Below are positions 1-8,197 of a stretch of DNA of 64,000 bases, piece by piece. Every line of letters begins with the position of its first letter. Within the stretch, counting starts at the first letter, position 1. The stretch lies in NCBI RefSeq assembly GCF_024519155.1, contig NZ_JANIFJ010000001.1, positions 310,001 to 374,000 of the forward strand, written 5' to 3'. The stretch is from Mangrovibrevibacter kandeliae (lineage in GTDB: Bacteria; Pseudomonadota; Alphaproteobacteria; Rhizobiales; Rhizobiaceae). A model generated the notes under the pieces. It made no database searches and was not told the origin of the DNA. It was given only the letters and a program-made list of their open reading frames with translations. A program made the position numbers and the translations under genes.

Positions 1-69
1 GGATGGAGTGTGAAGCCGGCGTGCAGCCCGGCTGGGAGCGTGTGCGTGGATAAGAGCAACGGGATCGTC

Positions 70-927
70 ATGGGCAGCATACGCCGCATTTCGTGGGGCG
101 CGATACTTGCCGGTGCGTTGCTGATCCTCATGCTGCACGCGATGGCATCGCTGCTCGGTCTCGGACTCGGCCTGCAGTCCGGTGGCTCCGCCGCCTCCGA
201 CGTGCGCGCCGCAGGCCTGCGGATGCTCGCCTCGCCGGCCGGGCTCTGGTCGCTCGGGTCGATTCTCGTCTCGACGCTCATCGGCGCCTATGCCGCCGGC
301 CGGTTCGCCGGGTTTGCGAGCCGCCGCGACGGACTGCTGCACGGCCTCGTCGCGTGGATCGTGGCGACGTTGGTGCTTCTTGCGGTCCTCGGCGACGGCC
401 GAGCCGTCCTTCTCGGCGAGCCTCTGGGCGACCTTGCCGCGGGCATCGAAGCCTTGAGGCGATCCAGTCCGGACGGCGATCCGACGACAGCCATCCCGTC
501 AGCGGCGGGAGACGCTTACACCAACCTGTTCCAGCCGGTTGCAGCGATCCCCCTTCCGGCACCGGCCCCCGATCCGACCGCGCCTCGCGAGGCCGATACG
601 GCCGCGCCGCTCGACGCCGACGCGCGGCGTGAAGTGGTGCTTGCGGGCATCGCCTCGGAGGCCGACGCGCAGACGCGCCATGCTGCGGTCGTCGCGGTCG
701 CGGACGCTGCCGGTATCCCGCAGGCTGACGCGAGCGCACGCCTGGAAGCCTTCGCGAGCCGTCTGCAGGCCGTGCGTCGACAGGCAGAGGAAGCGGAGGC
801 GCGTACAGCCCGGCGGATGTCGCGGGCAGCGCTGGCTGCATTCGTGGTTCTGCTCGCGGGACTGATTGCCGGCGCTGTCGGCGGTCTCCTTGGTGCGCCC
901 CGAAAGCTGGTCACCGCTCAGGGTTGA
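70..927 (+). CDS. Integral membrane protein with N- and C-terminal helices
   Basis: A 285-residue protein of unknown role. It opens with RRISWGAILAGALLILML, an N-terminal membrane segment seen in a widespread family of small uncharacterised alphaproteobacterial membrane proteins. Further hydrophobic segments lie near residues 60-75 and 90-115. A long Ala/Asp/Glu-rich, probably soluble or coiled region follows (about residues 140-250), and a last membrane helix with a Gly-rich end sits near residue 270. The ATG at 70 is preferred because the first helix then starts at once. A GTG at 10 would add 20 residues of poor character. It converges on the small gene at 942-1385. The membrane location is clear; the function is not. 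Confidence 0.7.
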   Translation: MGSIRRISWGAILAGALLILMLHAMASLLGLGLGLQSGGSAASDVRAAGLRMLASPAGLWSLGSILVSTLIGAYAAGRFAGFASRRDGLLHGLVAWIVATLVLLAVLGDGRAVLLGEPLGDLAAGIEALRRSSPDGDPTTAIPSAAGDAYTNLFQPVAAIPLPAPAPDPTAPREADTAAPLDADARREVVLAGIASEADAQTRHAAVVAVADAAGIPQADASARLEAFASRLQAVRRQAEEAEARTARRMSRAALAAFVVLLAGLIAGAVGGLLGAPRKLVTAQG

Positions 928-941
928 GGGTTTTCCGTCGA

Positions 942-1385
942 TCAGCCGAAATCGAGGAAATAACCCATCAGTGCGAGGACCGCGCCGACGATCGCCGTGG
1001 TGAGAATGACGCCACCCGGCTCGGATACGGCCGGCTCGGGTTCGGGTTCGTCATGCCGCCCGCCGCCGAGATAGAAGCTGTCCGGATCGAGCGACACCTG
1101 CTGACGGGCAGGCTCGAAGATCTGACGCTGCGCTCCGCTGAATGGGGCCGGCATCGGCTGTATCGCCAGACGGCACGGTGCATCGGCATGACCGCTCCCG
1201 ACGAGGCCGTCGGCGACCTGCGGCATCTTCAGGCCGCTTCCCGGTATCAGCATCGAAGGGTCGACGCCGAACCCGGCGGGAAGGGGGTGCTCGACCTGCA
1301 TGGCCTTGGGCTCCGTGAACCGATGTGGCGGAGTAACTCCGGACGAGGCCGAATCGTTCACAAAAGGTAAAGGCAAGTTCGACAT
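942..1385 (-). CDS. Hypothetical protein with C-terminal membrane anchor
   Basis: A 147-residue reading frame. Residues 1-110 are polar and proline-rich without a recognised domain. An acidic Pro-Glu stretch (DEPEPEPAVSEP, about 112-123) is followed by a single hydrophobic helix (GGVILTTAIVGAVLALMGYF) at the extreme C-terminus, so the protein would be tail-anchored. This ending argues against a chance frame. The frame stays open far upstream, antisense to the aldolase gene, so the start is uncertain: in-frame ATGs also lie at 1412 and 1424, and none has a strong ribosome site. It is convergent with the membrane gene ending at 927. The product is not recognised. Confidence 0.4.
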   Translation of the reverse strand: MSNLPLPFVNDSASSGVTPPHRFTEPKAMQVEHPLPAGFGVDPSMLIPGSGLKMPQVADGLVGSGHADAPCRLAIQPMPAPFSGAQRQIFEPARQQVSLDPDSFYLGGGRHDEPEPEPAVSEPGGVILTTAIVGAVLALMGYFLDFG

Positions 1386-1493
1386 GTGCGGCGGACCGGA
1401 CGCCGGTGTCATACATGAAGGCATGGACAGGACGCCGATCTTCGATAGATGAAGGCCGGGGGCCATCAGGCCGACAGTGACGGGAGCGGGCGA

Positions 1494-2405
1494 ATGTACA
1501 GAACCGACGCGGTGCGTGAGATTCTTTCCTGGTACGAGGGCGAGAATCCCGGTGTGAAGACCAACATCGCGCGCCTCCTGATGCATGGGCGCCTTGCCGG
1601 CACGGGGCGGCTGGTGATCCTGCCGGTCGACCAGGGCTTCGAGCACGGGCCGGCGCGCAGCTTCGGGCCGAACCCGGCCGCCTACGACCCGCATTACCTC
1701 TACGAGCTCGCGATCGAAGCCGGCGTCAACGGCTATGCCGCGCCGCTCGGCTCGCTGCAGCAGGGCGCCGACACCTTCGCCGGGGAGCTGCCGCTGATCC
1801 TCAAGATGAACAGCGCCAACTCGCTGACCGCGTCCGCCATTCAGGATCAGGCGGTCACCGCGTCGGTGGAGGACGCGCTGCGCCTCGGGTGCGTCGGCGT
1901 CGGCTTCACCATCTATCCCGGGTCGGACGACTTCTACGAGATGATGGAGGAGCTGCAGGAGATCTCGCTCGAGGCGAAGGCCTGTGGGCTGATGACCGTC
2001 GTCTGGTCCTATCCGCGGGGCGGCAAGATCTCCAAGGACGGGGAGACGGCGCTCGACATCGTCGCCTATGCCGCGCATATGGCCGCGCTGATCGGCGCCA
2101 ACATCATCAAGGTGAAGCTGCCGACCGACATGATCGATCTGAAGGACGCCAGGGCAAGCTACGAGGGCATCGCCAGGGGCAGCATCGCGGAGCGCGTGCG
2201 CCACATCATGCAGTCCTCGTTCGGCGGCAAGCGGCTGGTGGTCTTCTCCGGCGGCGCTTCGAAGGACCGCGACGCCCTGATGGACGAGGTTCGCGGCATC
2301 CGCGACGGCGGCGGCAACGGCTCGATCATCGGCCGCAATTCCTTCCAGCGCTCCAAGCCGGAAGCGCTGGCCCTCCTCAAGGACGTCCTCGACGTCTACG
2401 CCTGA
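1494..2405 (+). CDS. fbaB: Class I fructose-bisphosphate aldolase, DhnA/FbaB type
   Basis: A 303-residue cytoplasmic enzyme expected to cleave fructose 1,6-bisphosphate to dihydroxyacetone phosphate and glyceraldehyde 3-phosphate through a lysine Schiff base. It has the archaeal/DhnA-type class I layout: VILPVDQGFEHGP near residue 41, the VVWSYPRGG strand near 170, the Schiff-base strand NIIKVKLPTD with lysines at 206 and 208, and a C-terminal phosphate-binding end (FSGGASKD, then GNGSIIGRNSFQR). The length fits the family. The ATG at 1494 follows GGGAGCGGG and removes 15 unlikely residues of the longer frame. A hairpin with T-run follows the stop. The gene stands alone, so no pathway partner is shown by context. 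Confidence 0.9.
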   Translation: MYRTDAVREILSWYEGENPGVKTNIARLLMHGRLAGTGRLVILPVDQGFEHGPARSFGPNPAAYDPHYLYELAIEAGVNGYAAPLGSLQQGADTFAGELPLILKMNSANSLTASAIQDQAVTASVEDALRLGCVGVGFTIYPGSDDFYEMMEELQEISLEAKACGLMTVVWSYPRGGKISKDGETALDIVAYAAHMAALIGANIIKVKLPTDMIDLKDARASYEGIARGSIAERVRHIMQSSFGGKRLVVFSGGASKDRDALMDEVRGIRDGGGNGSIIGRNSFQRSKPEALALLKDVLDVYA

Positions 2406-2424
2406 AGGCGGATCGCGGATCCGC

Positions 2425-2455
2425 GGCGGCCGGTTCTGCGCCGGCCGCCGGTTTT
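2425..2455 (+). terminator. Intrinsic terminator after the aldolase gene
   Basis: The arms GGCGGCCGG (2425-2433) and CCGGCCGCC (2441-2449) are a perfect 9-bp inverted repeat with a 7-base loop, followed by GGTTTT. It begins 20 bases after the aldolase stop and lies between that gene and the convergent cytochrome gene. Confidence 0.7.
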
Positions 2456-2474
2456 GCCTGCGCCTGCGTGAGAC

Positions 2475-2915
2475 CTACTGCCCGGCCGCAGCCTTGAGCT
2501 GAGCGGCGGGGTCGGCCGGCTGGCCGCTTTCGTCGAAGCTCGCGAGGTAGGCGATCACGTTGGTGATCTCCTCCGGCTTCTTCAGGCCCGGGAACACCAT
2601 CTTGGTCTTCGGCGCGACGGCTTTCGGATTGGTGAGCCAGGTCGTCAGCAGCTCCTCGTTCCAGGACTTGCCGTCGCCCCACTTCTTCAGATCGTCGGAA
2701 AAGCTGTAATTCTCGACCGACGCGATCTTCTCGCCGACGATGCCGTTCAGCTCCGGTCCGATCTTGTTCTTGGCGGCCGGCCCGATGTCGTGGCAGGCAC
2801 GGCACTTGTTGAAGACCTTCTTGCCGGCATCTGCGTCGCCGACGGTCTGCGCCGCGACGGACACGCCGCTCGCCACGAGCAGTGCCGCGGCGATGACGGG
2901 AGCAGTTCTACGCAT
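2475..2915 (-). CDS. Periplasmic class I cytochrome c (c2-like)
   Basis: A 146-residue electron carrier. Residues 1-22 form a Sec signal peptide (MRRTAPVIAAALLVASGVSV, then AAQ). One haem-binding site CRACH lies near residue 38 in the N-terminal half. The segment TKMVFPGL near residue 105 supplies the expected axial methionine, and the helix EEITNVIAYLASF follows, as in mitochondrial-type and c2/c550 cytochromes. The long form with LNGIVGEKIASVENYSFSD is typical of alphaproteobacterial cytochrome c2/c552. The mature protein should be periplasmic and pass electrons between bc1-type complexes and oxidases or reductases. Its redox partners are not encoded nearby. The gene is monocistronic and converges with the aldolase gene. 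Confidence 0.88.
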   Translation of the reverse strand: MRRTAPVIAAALLVASGVSVAAQTVGDADAGKKVFNKCRACHDIGPAAKNKIGPELNGIVGEKIASVENYSFSDDLKKWGDGKSWNEELLTTWLTNPKAVAPKTKMVFPGLKKPEEITNVIAYLASFDESGQPADPAAQLKAAAGQ

Positions 2916-3318
2916 TCATCCTCCACACCGATACGAGGTGCCCGGGCGCGAATGTAGATCGGCGCGCCGGCGAAGGACAGCCGCATGCGTCGCACCGGCC
3001 GGGGCGGAGGGTGCGACGCAAGCGCGCCTTTAATCGGTGGAGGGCTAACGAACCCCTGCGATTAACCCTCTTCGTTAAATCGACTGCAACGCATCGGGTT
3101 TAGGACTGTCCTTCGACGTTCCGGGCTGCGCGCTAAGAGTTGCCCAATCGCAACAGTGACTTAGGAAGACACATCCCTGCCATTGTTCGGGCAAACAGCC
3201 GAACCATAAATCACCGCGAGCCCGGCACAGACCGGACTTTGCGAACCTTCGAGCGGCCCTGATGCGGAACGCCGATCGAACCTGAGCCGTCCTCGGACGG
3301 CATTTTGGAGTATCAGTC
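2916..3318. other. Divergent intergenic region, cytochrome c / Omp25-like
   Basis: About 400 bases with no convincing gene. It must hold the promoters for the leftward cytochrome gene and the rightward porin gene. Composition falls locally (AT-rich around 3040-3220), as expected for promoters. Just upstream of the porin start is a perfect 7-bp inverted repeat, GCCGTCC (3286-3292) / GGACGGC (3295-3301), directly before the TTTTGGAG ribosome site. It could form a 5' leader hairpin. No promoter hexamers are certain. Confidence 0.5.
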
Positions 3319-4062
3319 ATGAATCGCTTTGCCCTTCTCCTGGCGTCCACCGCCTTCGTCACCCCGGCCCTCGCCGCGGACGTCGTCTACGACGAGCCGC
3401 CGGCGCCGTCGGTGGAGATGGTCGCGCCTGCTTCGCCGATGTGGAGCGGCTTCTACGTCGGTGGCCAGGCTGGCGTCGCCTTCAACGGCGACAACAGCAA
3501 CAACTTCGACTTCGGCGGCGCTGGCGTGGTCGACGACGCGTTCGGCGGCGGTGACGACGCGGGCTTCATCGGCGGCGTGCACGCCGGCTACGACTACCAG
3601 ATCAACAACTTCGTGATCGGTGCGGTGGTCGATGCCAACTACATCGACGCCGAGCGCAACCAGGGCTTCACCACCGGTGGCGCCACCTACAACACGCAGC
3701 AGGAGATCGACTTCCTCGGCACCGCTCGTCTGCGCGCCGGCGTCGCCTTCAGCAACCTGCTGGTCTACGGCACCGGCGGTCTCGCCTATGCCAGCCTCGA
3801 CACCAAGCACTCGGACGTTCCGGCCGGTGCGGATGTCCATGACGACGACAACGACTTCGGCTACGCGGTCGGCGGCGGCATCGACTACCTGGTGACGCCG
3901 AACATCTCGATCGGTGCGGAGTACCTCTACACCAACCTCGGCTCCAACAAGGTCGAGTTCGAGGATCTGCCGGGCACCGGCGGCGCCACGGTCGACGCCC
4001 GTTCGGACGACGACTTCGACTTCCACACCGTGTGGGCGAAGGCGTCCTACCGCTTCAACTAA
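3319..4062 (+). CDS. Outer membrane beta-barrel protein, Omp25/RopB family
   Basis: A 247-residue outer-membrane protein. A Sec signal peptide (MNRFALLLASTAFVTPALAA, about 20 residues) precedes the family hallmark WSGFYVGGQAGVAF near residue 43. Repeated amphipathic strands separated by Asp/Asn/Gly loops follow (GGVHAGYDYQINNFVIG; YAVGGGIDYLVTPNISIGAE). The chain ends in ASYRFN, close to the C-terminal aromatic signature of an eight-stranded OmpA-like barrel. Relatives in Brucella (Omp25/Omp31) and Rhizobium (RopB) are abundant surface proteins. Strong expression is plausible from the good ribosome site and the strong terminator at 4091. No partner genes are adjacent. Confidence 0.88.
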   Translation: MNRFALLLASTAFVTPALAADVVYDEPPAPSVEMVAPASPMWSGFYVGGQAGVAFNGDNSNNFDFGGAGVVDDAFGGGDDAGFIGGVHAGYDYQINNFVIGAVVDANYIDAERNQGFTTGGATYNTQQEIDFLGTARLRAGVAFSNLLVYGTGGLAYASLDTKHSDVPAGADVHDDDNDFGYAVGGGIDYLVTPNISIGAEYLYTNLGSNKVEFEDLPGTGGATVDARSDDDFDFHTVWAKASYRFN

Positions 4063-4090
4063 GCGGTCGGCTCAGCCAGAACATGCAGAA

Positions 4091-4127
4091 GGGCTCGCCG
4101 GACTTCGGTCCGGCGGGCCCTTTTTTC
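4091..4127 (+). terminator. Strong intrinsic terminator of the porin gene
   Basis: The stem GGGCTCGCCGGA (4091-4102) / TCCGGCGGGCCC (4109-4120) has one G-T wobble and a CTTCGG loop, i.e. a stable UUCG tetraloop closed by C-G. A run of six T plus CTT follows at 4121. It lies 28 bases after the porin stop. Confidence 0.9.
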
Positions 4128-4155
4128 TTCGATGTGTCCGACGGGCCGAGGCGGG

Positions 4156-5112
4156 TCAGGCGGTCGGCAAGGGCGGCAGGCCGAGGTCGGCGCGGGTCGG
4201 CAGGTCGGCGCCCCGTCGCCCGCAGGTGACGGCCGCGGCCCGCACGGCGAAATCGAGAAGACCCGCGAGACCGGCCTCGTCGATCGTTGCGATACCATCC
4301 CGCGACATCCGGCCGCTCTCCTTCAGGCCGGCGAAAAGGGCTGCCTGGAAGGTGTCGCCGGCGCCGACCGTGTCGACAACGCTCACCGCGTGCCCCCTTG
4401 CCGAAGCGCTGCGCCCTGAGGCGGTGACGGCCGTCGCGCCCTCGGCGCCGCGCGTCACCACCGCGAGTGCGACGCCGCTCGCCAGCCAGTCGGCCAGCAC
4501 GCTCTCGACCGCGCGGCCCGGGTAGAGCAGCGCGAGATCCTCGTCGCTCGCCTTCACCAGCGTCGCCAGCGGCACCATCTCGGACACCTTCTGCCGCCAG
4601 CGGTCGAGATCGGGCTCCACCGAGGCGCGGATGTTGGGATCGTAGGAGATGATGCGCCGGCCAGCCTCCTGCCGTGCCAGCTGCAGCAGGGACGAGGCGG
4701 TCGGCTCGGTGACGGTCGAATAGGACGTGAAGTGGATGACCTCCACGGCGTCGGGCAGGCTCCGCGGCACCTCGCCCGGCTCGATCGAGCGATCGGCGGT
4801 GCCTTCGAGCACGAAGCTGTAGGTCGGCACGCCCGCGGCATCGAGCGAGACGATCGCAAGGGTGGTGTTGCGCTCGGTCGCGATCAGGAACTGCTGGTCG
4901 ATGCCTTCGCGCGCCATGAAGCCGCGAATCTGGCGTCCGAACAGGTCGCTCGACACCTTGCTGAAGAAGCCGACGGGGTGGCCGAGCCGGGCGAGCCCGA
5001 GCGCGACGTTGAGTGGAGCGCCACCGACCCGGCCGGCGAGGCTGACCTCGGCGATGTCGCCGCCTTGCGCAGCGAAGAGGTCGAACAGCGAATCGCCGCA
5101 GCTCAAGAACAT
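4156..5112 (-). CDS. PfkB-family carbohydrate kinase (fructokinase-like)
   Basis: A 318-residue cytoplasmic sugar kinase of the ribokinase/PfkB fold, transferring ATP gamma-phosphate to a sugar. The N-terminal strand MFLSCGDSLFDLFA is followed by the substrate-side signature GRVGGAPLNVALGLARLG (about residues 28-45). The C-terminal PfkB signature DTVGAGDTFQAALFAGL (about 255-271) carries the anion hole and the catalytic Asp in GAGD. Length and motifs match fructokinases or 2-keto-3-deoxygluconate kinases; the substrate cannot be fixed from sequence alone. The ATG at 5112 has GGGAGG seven bases upstream and is preferred over an upstream frame extension. It is divergent from pcaD. Confidence 0.85.
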   Translation of the reverse strand: MFLSCGDSLFDLFAAQGGDIAEVSLAGRVGGAPLNVALGLARLGHPVGFFSKVSSDLFGRQIRGFMAREGIDQQFLIATERNTTLAIVSLDAAGVPTYSFVLEGTADRSIEPGEVPRSLPDAVEVIHFTSYSTVTEPTASSLLQLARQEAGRRIISYDPNIRASVEPDLDRWRQKVSEMVPLATLVKASDEDLALLYPGRAVESVLADWLASGVALAVVTRGAEGATAVTASGRSASARGHAVSVVDTVGAGDTFQAALFAGLKESGRMSRDGIATIDEAGLAGLLDFAVRAAAVTCGRRGADLPTRADLGLPPLPTA

Positions 5113-5173
5113 CGAAAGCCTCCCTCGGCCGCGCCCCTGGACCGGGCCTTGCCGCACCATAGCTGTGCCGCTA

Positions 5174-5203
5174 GCAGGAAACCCGCCGCAGGAAAATCCC
5201 GCC
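5174..5203. repeat. Short direct repeat in the pfkB-pcaD divergent promoter region
   Basis: GCAGGAAACCCGCC (5174-5187) is followed at once by GCAGGAAAATCCCGCC (5188-5203), the same word with two extra bases. It lies between the divergent kinase and pcaD starts and could be a tandem regulator site. No regulator is known. Confidence 0.4.
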
Positions 5204-5239
5204 GCTCGGTGGGCACGGGGCGAACGCAGGGAGGCGTCG

Positions 5240-6034
5240 ATGGCATTCGCGCGGGTGAACGGGGTGGTGCTGCACTACCGCGACGAGGGGCGGCAGGATG
5301 CTCCGGCGATCGTGTTCTCCAATTCGCTCGGCACCGACCTGCGAATCTGGGACGCGGTGGCCGCGGCGCTCGGGACCGAGTATCGGATCCTGCGCTACGA
5401 CAAGCGCGGCCATGGCCTGTCCGAGGCGCCGCAGCCGCCGTATGCGATCGCCGACCACGTCGCCGACCTGCGGGCGCTGCTCGATCATGTCGGGATCGAC
5501 GCCCTCGTGATGGTGGGGCTGTCGGTCGGCGGGATGATCGCGCAGGGCCTGGCGAGTGCCGAGCCGGACCGGGTGCGGGCGGTCGTCCTGTGCGACACGG
5601 CGCCGAAGATCGGCACGGCCGAGATGTGGAATGCGCGGATCGCGGCGATCGAGGAGAAGGGTCTCGGCGGCATTGCCGAGAGCGTCCTCGAGCGCTGGTT
5701 CACCCCGCCGTATCGCCGGTCGGAAAACCCTGACTATACGGGCTACACCGCCATGCTGACCCGGACGCCCGAGCAGGGCTACGTCGGCACGATCATGGGC
5801 ATTCGCGACGCCGACCTGACCGAGGCGACCCGCGCGCTGGCCCAGCCGGTGCTCTGCATCGTCGGGGATCAGGACGGCTCGACACCGCCCGATCTCGTGC
5901 GCGCCATGGCCGAGCTGATCGGTGTCCCGCTGGAGGTGATCAAGGACGCCGGACACATCCCCTGCGTCGAGCAGCCCGAGGCGACGACGGCCCTGATCCG
6001 CCGCTTCGTCGACCGGCACCTGGGCGGCCGATGA
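5240..6034 (+). CDS. pcaD: 3-oxoadipate enol-lactonase
   Basis: A 264-residue alpha/beta hydrolase expected to open 3-oxoadipate enol-lactone to 3-oxoadipate in the protocatechuate branch of the beta-ketoadipate pathway. It shows FSNSLGTDLRIWD (oxyanion region), RYDKRGHGLSEAP, the nucleophile elbow GLSVGGMIAQGLA (Ser near residue 92), a late Asp in VGDQDGSTPP, and the catalytic His in IKDAGHIPCVEQP near the C-terminus. The length equals that of PcaD enzymes. The ATG at 5240 follows AGGGAGGCG. Its stop overlaps the pcaB start by four bases, supporting the assignment. Other pca genes (pcaGH, pcaC, pcaQ) are not in the window. Confidence 0.9.
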   Translation: MAFARVNGVVLHYRDEGRQDAPAIVFSNSLGTDLRIWDAVAAALGTEYRILRYDKRGHGLSEAPQPPYAIADHVADLRALLDHVGIDALVMVGLSVGGMIAQGLASAEPDRVRAVVLCDTAPKIGTAEMWNARIAAIEEKGLGGIAESVLERWFTPPYRRSENPDYTGYTAMLTRTPEQGYVGTIMGIRDADLTEATRALAQPVLCIVGDQDGSTPPDLVRAMAELIGVPLEVIKDAGHIPCVEQPEATTALIRRFVDRHLGGR

Positions 6035-7101
6035 GCGTCGGGCCGTTCCAGCATCCGATCCTCGGCCGGCTTCTCGGCGACGACGCACTCGCCGCCTGTT
6101 TCGATGCCGCTGCGGACGTCGAGGCGATGCTCGACTTCGAGCGCGCGCTGGCTCGAGCCGAGGCGGCGGAGGGACTGATCGAGCCCGCCGCGGCCGAGTC
6201 GATTGCGATGGATCTTGCCAGGTTCGAAGCCGACTACGACGCCCTTGCCGAAGGCACGGCGCGCGATGGCGTCGTCGTGCCGGCGCTGCTGAAGCAGCTT
6301 CGCACGCGGCTCTCGCCGCAGGCCGCCAAGGCGCTGCACAAGGGCGCGACCAGCCAGGACGTCATCGATGCGAGCGCGGCGATCCGCCTGAAGCGGGCGG
6401 CGTCGATCATCGACGGTCGTCTGGCGGATCTGATCGGGCGCTTCGACGAGTGGGAGGCCAAAGCCGGCGCGACGACCGTCATGGCGCACACCCGGATGCA
6501 GGCCGCCAAGCCGACGGTCTTCGCGCGCAAGCTCGCCGCATGGCGCGATCCCTTGGCCCGGTGCCGAGGGCGGCTATCGGAACTCTCCGACCGAGCCTTC
6601 GTGCTGCGCTTCGGCGGCGCCGTCGGCGACCGCGCCGACCTCGGCGAACGGGATCAGGCGGTGGCCGACCACGTGGCGGCGGAACTCGGGCTCGCCTCGT
6701 CCGCCACTTCGCTCCATTCGGAGCGCGACGGGATCGCCGAGTTTGCCAGCTGGCTGTCGCTCGTCACGGGCGTGCTCGGCAAGTTCGGCCAGGATGCGGC
6801 GCTCTCGCTGCAGAACGAGGTCGGCGAGTTGAAGCTTGCCGGCGGCGGCGGTTCCTCGGCGATGCCGCACAAGAGCAATCCGGTCGGGCCGGAGGTGCTC
6901 GTCACGCTCGCGCGGTTCAACGCCACGCTTCTGGCCGGCCTGCATCAGTCGCTGGTGCACGAGAACGAGCGGTCGGGCGCGGCCTGGACCCTGGAGTGGA
7001 TGCTGCTGCCGCAGATGGCGACGGCGACCGGCGCGGCCACGCGTGTTGCGGGCGAGGTGCTCGCCCATCTGTCGCTGGCGCCGGGCGGCAAGGACGACTA
7101 G
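6031..7101 (+). CDS. pcaB: 3-carboxy-cis,cis-muconate cycloisomerase
   Basis: A 356-residue member of the fumarase/aspartase superfamily, forming a homotetramer in the cytoplasm. It cyclises 3-carboxy-cis,cis-muconate to 4-carboxymuconolactone. Visible family regions are LHKGATSQDVIDA (about residues 104-116), MAHTRMQAAKPTVFARKLAAW near residue 150, and the signature loop GSSAMPHKSNPVGPE near residue 275. The C-terminus is short relative to the roughly 450-residue bacterial enzymes, as is usual for rhizobial PcaB. ATG is coupled to pcaD by an ATGA overlap. With pcaD it handles two separated steps of protocatechuate degradation. Confidence 0.9.
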   Translation: MSVGPFQHPILGRLLGDDALAACFDAAADVEAMLDFERALARAEAAEGLIEPAAAESIAMDLARFEADYDALAEGTARDGVVVPALLKQLRTRLSPQAAKALHKGATSQDVIDASAAIRLKRAASIIDGRLADLIGRFDEWEAKAGATTVMAHTRMQAAKPTVFARKLAAWRDPLARCRGRLSELSDRAFVLRFGGAVGDRADLGERDQAVADHVAAELGLASSATSLHSERDGIAEFASWLSLVTGVLGKFGQDAALSLQNEVGELKLAGGGGSSAMPHKSNPVGPEVLVTLARFNATLLAGLHQSLVHENERSGAAWTLEWMLLPQMATATGAATRVAGEVLAHLSLAPGGKDD

Positions 7102-7147
7102 CAAGGGCGACGACCCTATCCCGCCTCCGGCGCATTTAAGGACAGTC

Positions 7148-8149
7148 ATGAGCAATCCCGTACTCGTCGAAGTGACGCGCGGACCGCGTGTGGAAAGCCT
7201 GCATCGCGGCGCCATCGCCGTGGTCGATGCCGCGGGCGCGGCGCTGCTCGCCCATGGCGACGTCGAGCGGCCGGTGTTTCCCCGTTCGGCCGTGAAGGTC
7301 TTTCAGGGCCTGCCTCTGGTCGAGAGTGGCGCGGCCGATGCCTACGGCTTCGGCGAGAAGGAGCTGTCGCTCGCCACCGCCTCGCATTCGGGCGAGCCGG
7401 AGCATGTGCGCCTCGCCGGCGACATCCTGGCACGAGCCGGCCTCGACGAGGGCCGGCTGGAATGCGGCTGCCACTGGCCGTCCAACTTCGACGTCGCCCG
7501 TGCGATGGTCCAGCGCGGCGAAGAGCCCGGTCAGCTGCACAACAACTGCTCGGGCAAGCACTCCGGCTTTCTCTGCACCGCGGTCCATCTCGGCGAGGAC
7601 CCGACGGGCTATGTGGGCAAGGACCATCCGGTGCAGCGGCGGGCCCGCGCGGCGATGGAGGATCTGACCGGCGCCACGCTCGGCGAGGACGTTCGCGGCA
7701 CCGACGGCTGCTCCATTCCGAACTATGCGGCGCCGCTCGCCGGCTTCGCGCTCGGCTTTGCCAAGCTCGCGGGCGGCACCGGGGTGTCGGCCGAGCGGGC
7801 GACGGCCGGTCGCCGGCTGATGCAGGCGGCCATGGCCGAGCCCTGGTACATGTCGGGCACGGGCCGGGCCTGCGTGGCGCTGATGCAGGCCGCGCCCGGC
7901 CGCGTCTACGTGAAGACCGGCGCCGAGGGCGTCTTCTGCGGCGGCGTGCCCGAGCTCGGCCTCGGCTTTGCGCTCAAGATCGACGACGGCGCCGGACGGG
8001 CCTCGGAGGTCGCCGCGGCGGCGACGCTCGCCTTCATCTTCGCCAAGGCCGATCCGCAGCTGGCGGAGGCGTATAGCGCGCTCGCGCACAAGACGTTGCG
8101 CAACTGGAACAAGATCGAGGTCGGCACGATCCGGGCGAAGATCGCCTGA
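7148..8149 (+). CDS. L-asparaginase, Rhizobium AnsA-like (Asparaginase_II family)
   Basis: A 333-residue cytoplasmic amidohydrolase of the family typified by the Rhizobium etli inducible asparaginase, a beta-lactamase-like fold unrelated to E. coli AnsB. Two Ser-Lys motifs are visible: RSAVKVFQ near residue 48 and NNCSGKHSGFLC near 135, plus DGCSIPNYAAPL and a Gly-rich KTGAEGVFCGG near the C-terminus, all typical of this family. Expected reaction: asparagine to aspartate and ammonia. The ATG at 7148 lies 46 bases after pcaB on the same strand, so co-transcription is possible, though no pathway link to pca genes is evident. Confidence 0.85.
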   Translation: MSNPVLVEVTRGPRVESLHRGAIAVVDAAGAALLAHGDVERPVFPRSAVKVFQGLPLVESGAADAYGFGEKELSLATASHSGEPEHVRLAGDILARAGLDEGRLECGCHWPSNFDVARAMVQRGEEPGQLHNNCSGKHSGFLCTAVHLGEDPTGYVGKDHPVQRRARAAMEDLTGATLGEDVRGTDGCSIPNYAAPLAGFALGFAKLAGGTGVSAERATAGRRLMQAAMAEPWYMSGTGRACVALMQAAPGRVYVKTGAEGVFCGGVPELGLGFALKIDDGAGRASEVAAAATLAFIFAKADPQLAEAYSALAHKTLRNWNKIEVGTIRAKIA

Positions 8150-8197
8150 TCGGACTTCAGACGCGGGGAGGCGTGGGCCCTCTGCCCTTCGTCAGGG

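Noticed and set aside
942-2204. 420-codon minus-strand frame across the aldolase gene
   Set aside because: The part upstream of 1385-1424 is antisense to a strongly supported aldolase; only the last 147 codons are kept as a possible gene.
3266-3291. EcfG-type promoter (GGAAC-N17-CGTC) before the porin gene
   Set aside because: The second box fits only three of four bases and it overlaps the hairpin next to the ribosome site; too weak to list as a feature.
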